NCBI GenBank assembly: GCA_910587485.1
Contig: CAJUKN010000025.1
Location: 1-35,796 of the forward strand
Direction: 5' to 3'
Length of the DNA stretch: 35,796 nucleotides
Source of the DNA: an uncultured Lachnospira sp.
GTDB taxonomy: Bacteria; Bacillota; Clostridia; Lachnospirales; Lachnospiraceae
Below, one piece after another: positions 14,599 to 22,568 of this stretch; positions within the stretch are counted from its first letter, which is position 1; every line of letters begins with the position of its first letter. The notes beneath the pieces are model-generated. The model ran no database searches, had not been told where the DNA came from, and saw nothing but the letters and a program-made list of their open reading frames with translations. The position numbers and the translations under genes were made by a program.

Positions 14599-15168
14599 CT
14601 ATTTCATCATATGTTTTGTTGGAAGTCCATCCATATATAATTGTTTACAGCCTGTAAGAACAACAGAACAATAGTAGATAGCATATATTACAGTGATAGC
14701 TTGAACAATGATAATTATCATATTTTTTCCAGACATGATTGCAAGAAAATTGCAAAACATTAATATGCCTAAAATTGCCCATATCAATTTAAAAGAACGT
14801 GTTACAGCCAACTTTTCTTGAAATTGTGATTCTAATACAAGAGCTTCATTAAAATAATAAGTAAAATAAATTCCTGCGATAGTAGAAAAGCCTGTATAGA
14901 TAGCTATGATGTCATTGCCTCCTTTGATGGAATTATAGATGCTAAAAATTTGTCCAATAATAGTAAGAAATAGGCCTAATATCATAATATTGCGTGCTTT
15001 TTTAAACTCAACATTTCGATTGCTAAGAGGTAATCCTCCAATGATAATAAGGATAAAAGCAAGTGTATCATTAAACAAATCAATGTATACATTGTCTATT
15101 TTAACATTAAACTGAAGAATTAAAATTAATACACCTGTTAAAATAAAAAGGATATTTTTTTTGTTCAT
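14599..15168 (-). CDS. Multi-pass membrane protein (189 aa)
   Basis: No family recognised. Five to six hydrophobic helices cover almost the whole length, with short loops. A short charged stretch (SNRNVEFKKARN) follows the second helix, and the C-terminus is GCKQLYMDGLPTKHMMK. GGAGG lies 5 nt upstream of the ATG at 15168. The in-frame extension to 15180 would cover that site. It lies upstream of the PII gene on the same strand with about 170 bp between them, so cotranscription is possible but unproven. Confidence 0.75.
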   Translation of the reverse strand: MNKKNILFILTGVLILILQFNVKIDNVYIDLFNDTLAFILIIIGGLPLSNRNVEFKKARNIMILGLFLTIIGQIFSIYNSIKGGNDIIAIYTGFSTIAGIYFTYYFNEALVLESQFQEKLAVTRSFKLIWAILGILMFCNFLAIMSGKNMIIIIVQAITVIYAIYYCSVVLTGCKQLYMDGLPTKHMMK

Positions 15169-15358
15169 AGTAGCCTCCAATTATACAACGTAATTGCGGC
15201 TATTGTACCATAAAATGTAATATGTTACAATAAGTTGAAAAAAAGTCATCAACTAATTTGTTATAGAATTAGCAAAAATATATATTCAGGTGACTTATGA
15301 ATAGCATGATGGAATGGTTATAAGTTTACAGCTATTGGAAAGGCAAGGTGATTTTTAA

Positions 15359-16273
15359 GTGCTTCGATGGAAAAAACCAGAAATTAGCGATGGAGACTGG
15401 ATTAGAAATATTGTAGCAAATGAGGATATGATGGGAAGTGATGTTTCATTTGCCAATATTTTTTTATTGAGAGATAAATATAATATTGAAATTACAGATT
15501 ATAAAGGTGCATTTATTAGAAAATATAACGGAGCAGGCACAAGATATGGGTATACATTTCCATTAGGAAAAACAGATTACAAAAAAGCACTTTTAGCTAT
15601 TGAAAAGGATGCATTTGAGAGAGGCGAGGATTTGCAGTTTGCATTTTTGACAGAAGAACAAAAACAAGCACTTGAAAAATATAGACCGGGTCAATTTTTC
15701 TTTGAGTCTGACGAGGGAGACAGTGACTATGTCTATCTTCGACAAGAGCTTGCTGATTTGAGTGGTAAAGCATTTCATAAAAAGAAAAATCATGTATCAA
15801 AATTTATAAGAACATACGATAATTGGGAATATCAAGAGTTAGGCGAGTGTAACTGGGAGAAAGCAGAGCGTGTAGCTGACAGATGGTATTATGACCATAT
15901 TGACCAAAATGATGAATCACAAAAAATAGAATATAGAGAAATTAAAGAGGCATTGTATTACTTTCAGCAGTTAAACCTAATGGGTGGTATTGTATATGCA
16001 AATGGAAAGCCTTGTGCTATGACAATTGCATCGAAGATAAATGATGATGTGGCAGATGTGCATTTTGAAAAGGCTATTGGCGAATTTGCTGTAAATGGCG
16101 GATATGCAGTTATTAACAATATGTTTGCCAAAAATGCTCGAGGAATAAAATGGTTAAATAGAGAAGAAGATATTAATATTGAAGGACTAAGACGAGCAAA
16201 AATGTCCTATCGACCAAAAACATTACTTAAAAAATATCATGCTTGTATGAGAGGTGCATTGCTTAAGGCGTAA
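15359..16273 (+). CDS. DUF2156 / LPG-synthase C-terminal domain protein
   Basis: Cytoplasmic protein of the DUF2156 family, whose fold (tandem GNAT) is shared with the catalytic domain of MprF phosphatidylglycerol lysyltransferases. Typical features are SFANIFLLRDKYNIEI near the N-terminus, the FHKKKNHVSKFIRTYD region, and DVADVHFEKAIGEFAVNGGYAVINNMFAK. NREEDINIEGLRRAKMSYRP then closes the core. There are no membrane segments, so this is the stand-alone form. Its acceptor is unknown, and aminoacyl transfer is only an inference from the fold. It starts with GTG, with AAGGTG 10 nt upstream. It is a lone gene. Confidence 0.88.
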   Translation: MLRWKKPEISDGDWIRNIVANEDMMGSDVSFANIFLLRDKYNIEITDYKGAFIRKYNGAGTRYGYTFPLGKTDYKKALLAIEKDAFERGEDLQFAFLTEEQKQALEKYRPGQFFFESDEGDSDYVYLRQELADLSGKAFHKKKNHVSKFIRTYDNWEYQELGECNWEKAERVADRWYYDHIDQNDESQKIEYREIKEALYYFQQLNLMGGIVYANGKPCAMTIASKINDDVADVHFEKAIGEFAVNGGYAVINNMFAKNARGIKWLNREEDINIEGLRRAKMSYRPKTLLKKYHACMRGALLKA

Positions 16274-16428
16274 GAATAAATGATTAAGAAATGTTAAATT
16301 CAAAGAGTTACAATAAGTTTTAGCATGAAAATGAAGTTATAAAAATAAGTTAGGGCAGTATTTCAAAGATAAACTAAAACCAGTTATTAGAAATTTGGGT
16401 AAAATCAGCAAAAAAATGGAGTATAAAT

Positions 16429-16953
16429 ATGTTAAGTAAAGTTTTAAAAAAAGAAACTTGTGCAGACTGCAAGTTTTGTTGTTCATTTAGAAGGCAAAGT
16501 TTGTGGGAAACACCATTATTTCCAGTGGATATAGTGGAAAAGTTAAAAAAAAAGAACGATAATAGTGGAAAAGATAATAATGAACTTTTTATTATTGAAA
16601 AGGATAAAAAAGGCAGTTATGGCAGAATGAAATTGGATAATCAATACAAGACCAATAATCCAAATGAAGAAGTACCTTGCAGTTTTCTTGATTTAAATAA
16701 AGGTTGCACGTTGTCTGATGAGGATAAGCCATTTGATTGTAAGATATGGCCGCTTAGAATAATGGAAAAGGATAATCAATGGGTAATTGCCTTAACACCA
16801 ACCTGTCCTGCTATCAATAAAGTGGATATAGAAACGATGAAAGCGTTGGTTGACAATGAATTAGGTCAAATTATATATGATTATGCTAAAAATAATAAAT
16901 TTATAGTAAAAAAGTATAAAGAGGGTTTTCCAATTCTTAAAATATATGATTAG
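16429..16953 (+). CDS. YkgJ-type cysteine-cluster protein
   Basis: Small cytoplasmic protein of the YkgJ/CxxCxxCC family, thought to hold zinc or iron. The N-terminal cluster is C11, C14, C17 and C18. The second set is C84, C93, C104 (FDCKIWPLR) and C126 (TPTCPA). The C-terminal ~40 residues are charged and end in FPILKIYD. Length (174 aa) suits the family. GGAG lies 8 nt upstream of the ATG. The function is not known even for characterised relatives. No obvious partner gene lies next to it. Confidence 0.85.
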   Translation: MLSKVLKKETCADCKFCCSFRRQSLWETPLFPVDIVEKLKKKNDNSGKDNNELFIIEKDKKGSYGRMKLDNQYKTNNPNEEVPCSFLDLNKGCTLSDEDKPFDCKIWPLRIMEKDNQWVIALTPTCPAINKVDIETMKALVDNELGQIIYDYAKNNKFIVKKYKEGFPILKIYD

Positions 16954-17081
16954 ATAATTGCCAAACTTAAATTTTTTATGGTATATTGTACAAAAGAAAG
17001 GTTTTGAAGTAAGGCTTCCTTGATGAGGTTGAAAGGATTTGATGTTTAATCAAATCAATAAAATAAAAAGGAGGAGATTTT

Positions 17082-17798
17082 ATGACTTTAACAAAAGATT
17101 TGTCAAGTATGCTTGATATTGAAGATTTACGTAGAGTTTGTAAAGGGATTGCAGCGTTAGAAATTGTAATGAGCAGGGAGCAGGAATTTCGTTATTATTT
17201 TTATGACCCTAATTGGAGTGATAATGAAGAAGTATTTGAACTGATTAATGGTTGTGGAAGTATGAGAAGTGGATGTAATAGTCATATGATGATTTTGTTT
17301 TGTCCAGATGGATGTGTAATTAATGGATTTGATAATTGTTCCTATGATGATGAGATATATTACACATTTGATGATGATGGTGATATACAGTGGTGTAAAT
17401 CAGTTGAGAAGGAAAAAAAGAATGCTCTTAAAATGAAAGAGATAGTACAAGGTTTACCAGATGTATTCCATGAATTTGTGGAGAAGTCTTTAGAAAGTAT
17501 AAGAAGTACATTTTGTATCTGGAAAACAAAAGATGGAAAATGGAGTAGGTCGGACTTGGTTGGAACACAGGAAGATGGTTCAGCAGAAATGCTTGATATA
17601 TTGGACAAAAATCCACAGAAATATATTGAATTTTGTAAATGGTATTATGGGAAGGATATACCATTTGATGTAGCACAAAAGGTATATCATGGAGAGTCTT
17701 TGACGCTAGAGATGGTTAAAAGTTTAAACAGCGAAGTAGAAGATATAGAACTTGTAAAAGGTGAACTTGATGAGATGGGATATCCAAATACACTTTAA
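17082..17798 (+). CDS. Uncharacterised 238-aa acidic protein, immunity-like
   Basis: I do not recognise a named family. The protein is soluble and acidic, without signal peptide. The N-terminal ~110 residues have a compact beta pattern (FRYYFYDPNW, GSMRSGCNSHMMILFCPDGCVINGFDN, EIYYTFDDDGDIQWC). The middle has EKKNALKMKEIVQGLPDVFHEFVEKSL, and the C-terminus is helical. This layout is seen in stand-alone immunity-type or SUKH-neighbour proteins of Clostridia, but that is a weak inference. AAGGAGGAG gives a very strong ribosome-binding site. The preceding spacer carries a short stretch like the repeat at 3484-3550. Confidence 0.65.
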   Translation: MTLTKDLSSMLDIEDLRRVCKGIAALEIVMSREQEFRYYFYDPNWSDNEEVFELINGCGSMRSGCNSHMMILFCPDGCVINGFDNCSYDDEIYYTFDDDGDIQWCKSVEKEKKNALKMKEIVQGLPDVFHEFVEKSLESIRSTFCIWKTKDGKWSRSDLVGTQEDGSAEMLDILDKNPQKYIEFCKWYYGKDIPFDVAQKVYHGESLTLEMVKSLNSEVEDIELVKGELDEMGYPNTL

Positions 17799-17865
17799 AA
17801 AATAAAGGCAAAGGATATTATGAAATAAAATATAAAACACTTAAATCAAAAAAATAAAAAAATGC

Positions 17866-17894
17866 TTGCATTTAAAGGAATCCTGTTGTATAAT
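17866..17894 (+). promoter_or_regulatory. Promoter of tRNA-Gln
   Basis: TTGCAT, a 17-bp spacer, then a consensus TATAAT, which ends 19 bp before the first base of the mature tRNA. A textbook vegetative sigma-A promoter. Confidence 0.85.
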
Positions 17895-17913
17895 CCATTT
17901 GTTGTTACCGCAT

Positions 17914-17986
17914 TGGGCTTTCGCCAAATGGTAAGGCACTGGATTCTGATTCCAGCATTCTGGGGGTTCGAGTCCCTCAAGCCCAG
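17914..17986 (+). tRNA. tRNA-Gln (anticodon CTG)
   Basis: Complete cloverleaf. The acceptor is TGGGCTT/AAGCCCA with discriminator G. The D-arm is GCC..GGC. The anticodon arm is CTGGA-TTCTGAT-TCCAG, giving anticodon CTG (reads CAG). The T-arm is GGGGG-TTCGAGT-CCCTC. No CCA is encoded, so the end must be added by the CCA enzyme. It is a single-gene unit with its own promoter and terminator. The CTG isoacceptor is the minor one expected in an AT-rich genome where CAA dominates. Confidence 0.97.
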
Positions 17987-17988
17987 CT

Positions 17989-18019
17989 AAGTCCCTCGCA
18001 TTTTGCGAGGGACTTTTTT
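17989..18019 (+). terminator. Terminator of tRNA-Gln
   Basis: AAGTCCCTCGCA / TGCGAGGGACTT, a perfect 12-bp stem with a TTT loop and a run of T. It starts 2 bp after the tRNA. Confidence 0.95.
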
Positions 18020-18099
18020 ACCTTATAGAAAATTACAATTTTGATTGGTGAATTTGCAAGCAATAAAAAATGTAGATACAAATAGAAATGGAGAAATGA

Positions 18100-18930
18100 A
18101 TGATAGAATTAGGTAAAAAGCAATGCCTTAATGTAGTGAAGAAAGTGGATTTTGGCGTATATCTTGGAACAAAGGAAGAACGTATTTTGCTTCCTAAAAA
18201 AATGGTTCCTGAAGATATTGAGATTTCAGATGCATTGGAGGTTTTTGTTTATAGAGATTCAAGTGACAGACTGATTGCCACAACGAAAGAGCCATTTATT
18301 CAATTAGGACAGCTTGCAAAATTGCAAGTATCACAAGTTGGTAAGATTGGTGCTTTTCTTGATTGGGGATTAGAAAAGGATTTATTTTTGCCTTTTAAGG
18401 AACAGACCACACATGTCAGTGAAGGAAAAACGTATCTTGTAGGGTTGTATATTGATAAAAGTAATAGGCTTGCTGCTACAATGCGTGTTTACAATATGCT
18501 GTCTGCAAATCATATGTATGTAAAAGATAGTGCTGTAAGTGGAACTGTTATAGAGATGAAGCCTGAATATGGAATATTTGTTGCTATAGACGACAAGTAT
18601 TATGGAATGATTCCAAAAAATGAGATATATGGAAATATCAATGTGGGTGATGTTATTTACGGACGAGTTTCAAAAGTAAGAGATGATGGCAAAATAATGA
18701 TAAGTGTTCGTCAAAAAGCCTATATACAGATGGAGGAAGACTCTAAGTTAATTTATGAGGTTATAAAAGAACATAATGGAAGCATACCATTTACAGATAA
18801 AAGCGATTCAGAGTTGATAAAAAAACATTTTAATATGAGTAAAAATGCCTTTAAACGAGGTGTGGGGAGACTTCTTAAAGAGGGATTAATCACAATAGAA
18901 AAAGACAGTATAAAATTAAAGAATGATTGA
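18100..18930 (+). CDS. cvfB: S1-like RNA-binding protein CvfB
   Basis: RNA-binding regulator of the CvfB/YitL family (in Staphylococcus aureus it affects virulence-gene expression). It has three tandem S1/OB-type domains. The first, at about 1-60, has VVKKVDFGVYLGT. The second, at about 68-130, has KLQVSQVGKIGAFLDWGLEKDLFLPF. The third, at about 140-210, has VSGTVIEMKPEYGIFVAIDDKYYGMIPKNE. A winged-helix C-terminus (about 215-276: LIKKHFNMSKNAFKRGVGRLLKEGLI) completes the protein. Length (276 aa) is normal. GGAG lies 6 nt upstream of the ATG. It follows the tRNA-Gln terminator and is probably a single-gene unit. Confidence 0.93.
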   Translation: MIELGKKQCLNVVKKVDFGVYLGTKEERILLPKKMVPEDIEISDALEVFVYRDSSDRLIATTKEPFIQLGQLAKLQVSQVGKIGAFLDWGLEKDLFLPFKEQTTHVSEGKTYLVGLYIDKSNRLAATMRVYNMLSANHMYVKDSAVSGTVIEMKPEYGIFVAIDDKYYGMIPKNEIYGNINVGDVIYGRVSKVRDDGKIMISVRQKAYIQMEEDSKLIYEVIKEHNGSIPFTDKSDSELIKKHFNMSKNAFKRGVGRLLKEGLITIEKDSIKLKND

Positions 18931-18954
18931 TTTTAAGTAGAAAGTAGCGTATAA

Positions 18955-19010
18955 TTTTATGAGGTTATGAGCGAGTAGCGTAGCGGATTGCAAATATCCG
19001 CTTTGACTAA
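18955..19010 (+). repeat. Dispersed stem-loop repeat, copy 3
   Basis: GAGGTTATGAGCGAGTAGC leads into AGCGGAT (18982-18988), loop TGCAAAT, ATCCGCT (18996-19002), then TTGACTA. It starts about 25 bp after the cvfB stop. It is nearly the mirror of the copy at 3416-3470 and shares the 7-nt loop with copy 2. Confidence 0.7.
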
Positions 19011-19127
19011 TATTGTTTTAATGGTGTGATATAATCCATCTAAAAGCAAGATTTTAGTGAAATAATAAAATTTTAACAAATATATGTTATAATATTGGTT
19101 GTCACAAGATGACAGATTGGAGGAAAT

Positions 19128-19508
19128 ATGCAAAAAGTTATTAGTACAGATAAGGCGCCAGCAGCAATAGGACCTTATTCACAGGCGATTGAAGTAAATG
19201 GAATGGTTTTTACATCAGGAGTGATTCCAGTAGAACCATCTACAGGAGTAATTGTTGAAGGCGGCGTTGAGGCTCAAGCAAATCAGGCATTTAAAAATCT
19301 TTGCAATTTAGTTGAAGCTTCAGGTGCAAAAGTAGAAAATATTATTAAAACAACCGTATTTATAAAAGAAATGAATGATTTTGGCAAGATTAATGAAATT
19401 TATAAGCAGTATTTTAAAGAGCCATTTCCAGCGCGTTCTTGTGTAGAAGTGGCAAGGCTGCCAAAAGATGTATTGCTCGAAGTAGAAGCTATTGTTTGTA
19501 AACAGTAA
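19128..19508 (+). CDS. ridA: RidA family enamine/imine deaminase
   Basis: Hydrolyses reactive enamine and imine intermediates, such as those released by PLP-dependent dehydratases, to ketoacids; a cytoplasmic trimer. At 126 aa it has the family length. Key features are IGPYSQAIEVNGMVFTSGVIP, GVEAQANQAFKNL, the substrate-binding Arg103 in FPARSCVEVARLPKD, and E118/E120 in VLLEVEAIV. GGAGG stands 7 nt before the ATG. A short TGTCA/TGACA hairpin sits directly before the ribosome-binding site, and a consensus TATAAT lies at 19088-19093. It is a separate transcription unit. Confidence 0.95.
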   Translation: MQKVISTDKAPAAIGPYSQAIEVNGMVFTSGVIPVEPSTGVIVEGGVEAQANQAFKNLCNLVEASGAKVENIIKTTVFIKEMNDFGKINEIYKQYFKEPFPARSCVEVARLPKDVLLEVEAIVCKQ

Positions 19509-19574
19509 TGAAATTTAACAAGTTTTTGTTGATATAATATAAACTTGTAAGCATTGGAAAGGCATAGGTTTTAT

Positions 19575-20474
19575 ATGTGCAAAAGAATTAACATTTTTTT
19601 TCCTTGTTTAATGGTGTTTTATTTTTTGGGCAGTCTGCTTTTTTCATATTGGGTGAGTGTTAATGGAATATATGTGCCATATTATGCTTCAATTATTATA
19701 AGTCAGTTATTGCTGTTGCTTCCAGCAGGGATATATATTGCAAAGTTTAAGATAAATGTATATAGGTGTATACCTTATCGAAAAATTCAACCTTTGGATA
19801 TACTGCTTTCTTTAGCAGTAGGATATTTATTAGTGCCAATAACATTGATACTCAATTTTATTACTACATTAATTTTTAAAAACTATGCAACAGGTTCAAT
19901 TTCAGAATTGACACTCTATCCTTTTTTTGTTCAAGTGCTGTTGATTGCAGTTATTCCTGCTTTGACAGAAGAATTTATATTTAGAGGATTATTTTATCAT
20001 TCATATAGAAGAAATGGAATTGTAGGCGCTGCTATATTTAGTGCCATTGTTTTTGGTGTGGCACATTTTAATGTTAATCAGTTTTGTTATGCAACGGTGA
20101 TGGGTGTCGTATTTGCTTATCTTGTGGAAGCAACAGGCTCTATGTGGTCATCTATGTTAGCACATTTTGCCTTTAATACATATTCCATAACGATGACTAA
20201 AATTTTTCAAGTTTTTAGAATAAAAGCAGAAAATGTTAGTATTAGTATTGTTTCACTTGTTGGTATGGCAGTGGTAGGTTGTGTACTGACAAAGATAATT
20301 ATTGATTATATGGCTAAACGCAATGGCAAATATAATATGATTCGATATCAAAATCATTTTGGGGTTGCTTCATACAATAATGAGCAATTTGCAACAGTGC
20401 CATATATAGTAACAGTAGTGGTTATTATCATATATATGGTGGTATCTGAAATGTTGATTACAAGATATATGTAA
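19575..20474 (+). CDS. CPBP-family intramembrane metalloprotease (Abi/Rce1-like)
   Basis: Polytopic membrane glutamic protease of the CPBP family, with members linked to prenylated-peptide maturation or bacteriocin self-protection. About eight hydrophobic helices are visible. The catalytic motifs are EE-x3-R in LTEEFIFRGLFYHS, F-x3-H in VFGVAHFNVN, and H-x3-N in MLAHFAFNT. Substrate unknown, and no bacteriocin cluster is nearby. I favour the ATG at 19575, with GGAAAGG about 9 nt upstream. The upstream in-frame TTG would overlap that site. TGATATAAT at 19530-19538 is a plausible extended -10. Confidence 0.9.
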   Translation: MCKRINIFFPCLMVFYFLGSLLFSYWVSVNGIYVPYYASIIISQLLLLLPAGIYIAKFKINVYRCIPYRKIQPLDILLSLAVGYLLVPITLILNFITTLIFKNYATGSISELTLYPFFVQVLLIAVIPALTEEFIFRGLFYHSYRRNGIVGAAIFSAIVFGVAHFNVNQFCYATVMGVVFAYLVEATGSMWSSMLAHFAFNTYSITMTKIFQVFRIKAENVSISIVSLVGMAVVGCVLTKIIIDYMAKRNGKYNMIRYQNHFGVASYNNEQFATVPYIVTVVVIIIYMVVSEMLITRYM

Positions 20475-20669
20475 TAGTTTGTATATGGATAAAAGAATAT
20501 TTATATGGTGAAAAAATCAATTTTATGAAAAGCCGTTAAAAGCTTCAAGTACAAAGATGATTTAGTCGTATTTCTATATAAAATTTTTATATGGAAAGAT
20601 GTGCAAAAAGGTCTTGAAAATGCAAGGAAGACAGTTGAAAAAGTCAAAAAGGATACAAAATATATGAAA

Positions 20670-20708
20670 AAAAATCCCCCTCTTGTAATATACAAGAGGG
20701 GGATTTTT
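20670..20708. terminator. Bidirectional terminator after the CPBP gene and yjfB
   Basis: An 18-bp perfect stem, AAAAATCCCCCTCTTGTA with its complement, loop ATA, A-run on one side and T-run on the other. It serves both converging units. The ~190 bp between the CPBP stop and this hairpin holds no gene I can support. Confidence 0.92.
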
Positions 20709-20760
20709 GTGGTAAAACCACTGAAAAGAAAATGAGAAAGGAAAAATATAAGAAAAATAA

Positions 20761-20937
20761 TCAAAGAGAAATATCTATATTTTGTCCCAAGTATGGAGTT
20801 ACAGAAGCTTCCATCATCTTCTGCAAACCATCACCTGTGGTTTCTAAATTGTCTAAACTTTTGCTGAGCATGGCAATTTGAACATCATTTTGTACATTAG
20901 TCATACTACGAGAAATAGATAAAGAAATAATATCCAT
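20761..20937 (-). CDS. yjfB: YjfB-type putative motility peptide (58 aa)
   Basis: Matches the small YjfB family annotated as putative motility proteins. It has the MDI..LS start, a short helical middle (VQIAMLSKSLDNLETTGDGLQKMMEA) and the characteristic end SVTPYLGQNIDISL. The family is about 60 aa. Its role is unknown; in Bacillus subtilis yjfB is sigma-D dependent. Here a good sigma-A promoter precedes it and no flagellar gene lies nearby. Start chosen at the ATG with AAAGGTGTGG upstream; the GTG at 20949 would be too close to that site. Confidence 0.8.
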   Translation of the reverse strand: MDIISLSISRSMTNVQNDVQIAMLSKSLDNLETTGDGLQKMMEASVTPYLGQNIDISL

Positions 20938-20995
20938 AATAATAACCACACCTTTCTAAAATTTTAATAATTAAATCTCTTAACTGTCTATAATT

Positions 20996-21024
20996 ATTAT
21001 AGTCTTATGTGCAAAATAATGCAA
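20996..21024 (-). promoter_or_regulatory. Promoter of yjfB
   Basis: On the minus strand TTGCAT, 17 bp, TATAAT. It lies about 60 bp before the start codon and is near consensus. Together with the plus-strand promoter at 21111 it accounts for the divergent spacer. Confidence 0.75.
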
Positions 21025-21110
21025 GAGTTTTTTAAATTATTTTAAAATTTGTTTATTTTTTTAAATATTACAGTGTATTTGTTAAAAATGTTAAGAAGAA
21101 AACATTGAAT

Positions 21111-21138
21111 TTGTACAATTTTCACATGAAATTATACA
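21111..21138 (+). promoter_or_regulatory. Promoter of the UgpC-type ATPase gene
   Basis: TTGTAC, 16-bp spacer, TATACA, leaving a leader of about 130 nt before the start. Plausible but not perfect. Confidence 0.5.
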
Positions 21139-21275
21139 TCGTAGTAAATATGCCACAAAAAAGGAAAATTAATTTGTATATTTGAGATATGGTATTGAAA
21201 ATGAATTTAGTGTATAGTTATCATATTGAAAGTGCAGAGATGCACGACTATATTAATTTAGGAGGATATTATATA

Positions 21276-22391
21276 ATGGCTAGTTTGTCACTTAAAAATG
21301 TATGTAAAGTTTATCCTAACGGATTTGTTGCTGTTAAGGATTTTAATCTTGATATTGCAGACCAGGAATTTATTATTTTCGTAGGACCTTCTGGTTGTGG
21401 TAAATCAACAACTCTTCGTATGATTGCAGGTCTTGAAGAGATTAGTTCAGGAGAATTATGGATTGGAGATAAGCTTGTTAATGATGTAGAGCCTAAGGAT
21501 AGAGATATCGCTATGGTATTCCAGAACTATGCTTTGTATCCACATATGACTGTTTATGATAATATGGCATTTGCTTTGAAGTTAAGAAAAGTTCCTAAGG
21601 GAGAAATTGACAAGGCAGTACATGAAGCAGCAAAGATTCTTGACCTTGAGCATTTGCTCGACCGTAAGCCAAAGGCTCTCTCAGGTGGTCAGAGACAGAG
21701 AGTTGCGATGGGACGTGCAATTGTTCGTAGTCCAAAGGTATTCCTTATGGATGAGCCTCTTTCAAACTTGGATGCCAAGTTGAGAGTTCAGATGCGTGTT
21801 GAGATTTCAAAGCTTCACCAGAGACTTCAAACAACAATTATTTATGTTACACATGACCAGACAGAGGCTATGACACTTGGTACAAGAATTGTTGTTCTTA
21901 AGGATGGTATTATTCAACAGGTTGATACACCACAAAATCTTTATAATACACCAAATAATGTGTTCGTTGCTGGATTTATTGGTTCTCCACAGATGAATCT
22001 TATTGATGCTCAAGTAATTGCTAATGGTTCTAGCGTTACACTTAAGTTGAGCAACACCGTTTCAATTCCATTGCCACCAGAAAAGAGTAAAGTTATTATT
22101 GATGGCGGCTATGCTGGAAAGACCGTTATTGTTGGTATTCGTCCAGAGGATATTAAAGATGATGATGAGTTTATTGCAAAACATTCAACAACAACATTTG
22201 AATCTCAAGTTAAAGTATATGAATTGCTTGGTGCTGAAGTAAACCTGCATTATGATATTGCTGATGTTACATGTACTGCTAGGGTTAATCCACGTACACC
22301 TGCTCGTCCTGGCGATACTGTTAAGTTTGCAATGGACGTTGCAAGACTTCATGTATTTGATAAAGAAACAGACCAAATTATTACACATTAA
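21276..22391 (+). CDS. ugpC: Sugar ABC transporter ATPase (UgpC/MsmX type)
   Basis: Energises carbohydrate import by CUT1-type transporters. The ATPase domain shows Walker A GPSGCGKST (37-45), Q-loop VFQNYALYPHM, signature LSGGQRQRVAMGRA, Walker B VFLMDEPLSNLD and switch H in YVTHDQTEA. The C-terminal ~130 residues form the MalK-like TOBE/regulatory domain (PEDIKDDDEF, ARVNPRTPARPGDTVKFAMD). No permease or binding-protein gene is adjacent, so it probably serves several transporters, as MsmX does in Bacillus. GGAGG precedes the ATG at 21276; the frame to 21189 lacks such a site. Many CGT arginine codons and fewer AGA than in neighbouring genes suggest high expression. Confidence 0.95.
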   Translation: MASLSLKNVCKVYPNGFVAVKDFNLDIADQEFIIFVGPSGCGKSTTLRMIAGLEEISSGELWIGDKLVNDVEPKDRDIAMVFQNYALYPHMTVYDNMAFALKLRKVPKGEIDKAVHEAAKILDLEHLLDRKPKALSGGQRQRVAMGRAIVRSPKVFLMDEPLSNLDAKLRVQMRVEISKLHQRLQTTIIYVTHDQTEAMTLGTRIVVLKDGIIQQVDTPQNLYNTPNNVFVAGFIGSPQMNLIDAQVIANGSSVTLKLSNTVSIPLPPEKSKVIIDGGYAGKTVIVGIRPEDIKDDDEFIAKHSTTTFESQVKVYELLGAEVNLHYDIADVTCTARVNPRTPARPGDTVKFAMDVARLHVFDKETDQIITH

Positions 22392-22403
22392 TTCCCACGA
22401 GGG

Positions 22404-22440
22404 TCAAATAACCTGTTGTTTGCAGCGGGTTATTTGATTT
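22404..22440 (+). terminator. Terminator of the UgpC-type gene
   Basis: TCAAATAACCTGTTG / CAGCGGGTTATTTGA, 15 bp including G-U pairs, loop TTTG, followed by TTTTTT. It starts 12 bp after the stop. Confidence 0.9.
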
Positions 22441-22466
22441 TTTTAGTGTAAAATTGTGTAAATTTT

Positions 22467-22508
22467 GAGGAAATGTATTGAAAATGTACATTTCCTCTTT
22501 TTTTTTTA
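22467..22508 (+). terminator. Second hairpin with long T-run before the CdaR-type gene
   Basis: GAGGAAATGTA / TACATTTCCTC, 11-bp stem with a 9-nt loop followed by about 11 T. It ends 60 bp before the next start codon. It may back up the first terminator or attenuate the downstream operon. Confidence 0.8.
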
Positions 22509-22568
22509 TTCATTTTGCATTACAATATTAATGTGAAAAATCATAATTATAGGAAAAAGGAGTTTCAC

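Noticed and set aside
20526..20722. Coding-looking plus-strand frame after the CPBP gene (KDDLVVFLYK..ENARKTVEKVKKDTKY)
   Set aside because: No start codon with a ribosome-binding site, and it runs through the terminator hairpin; perhaps a gene relic, but not supportable.
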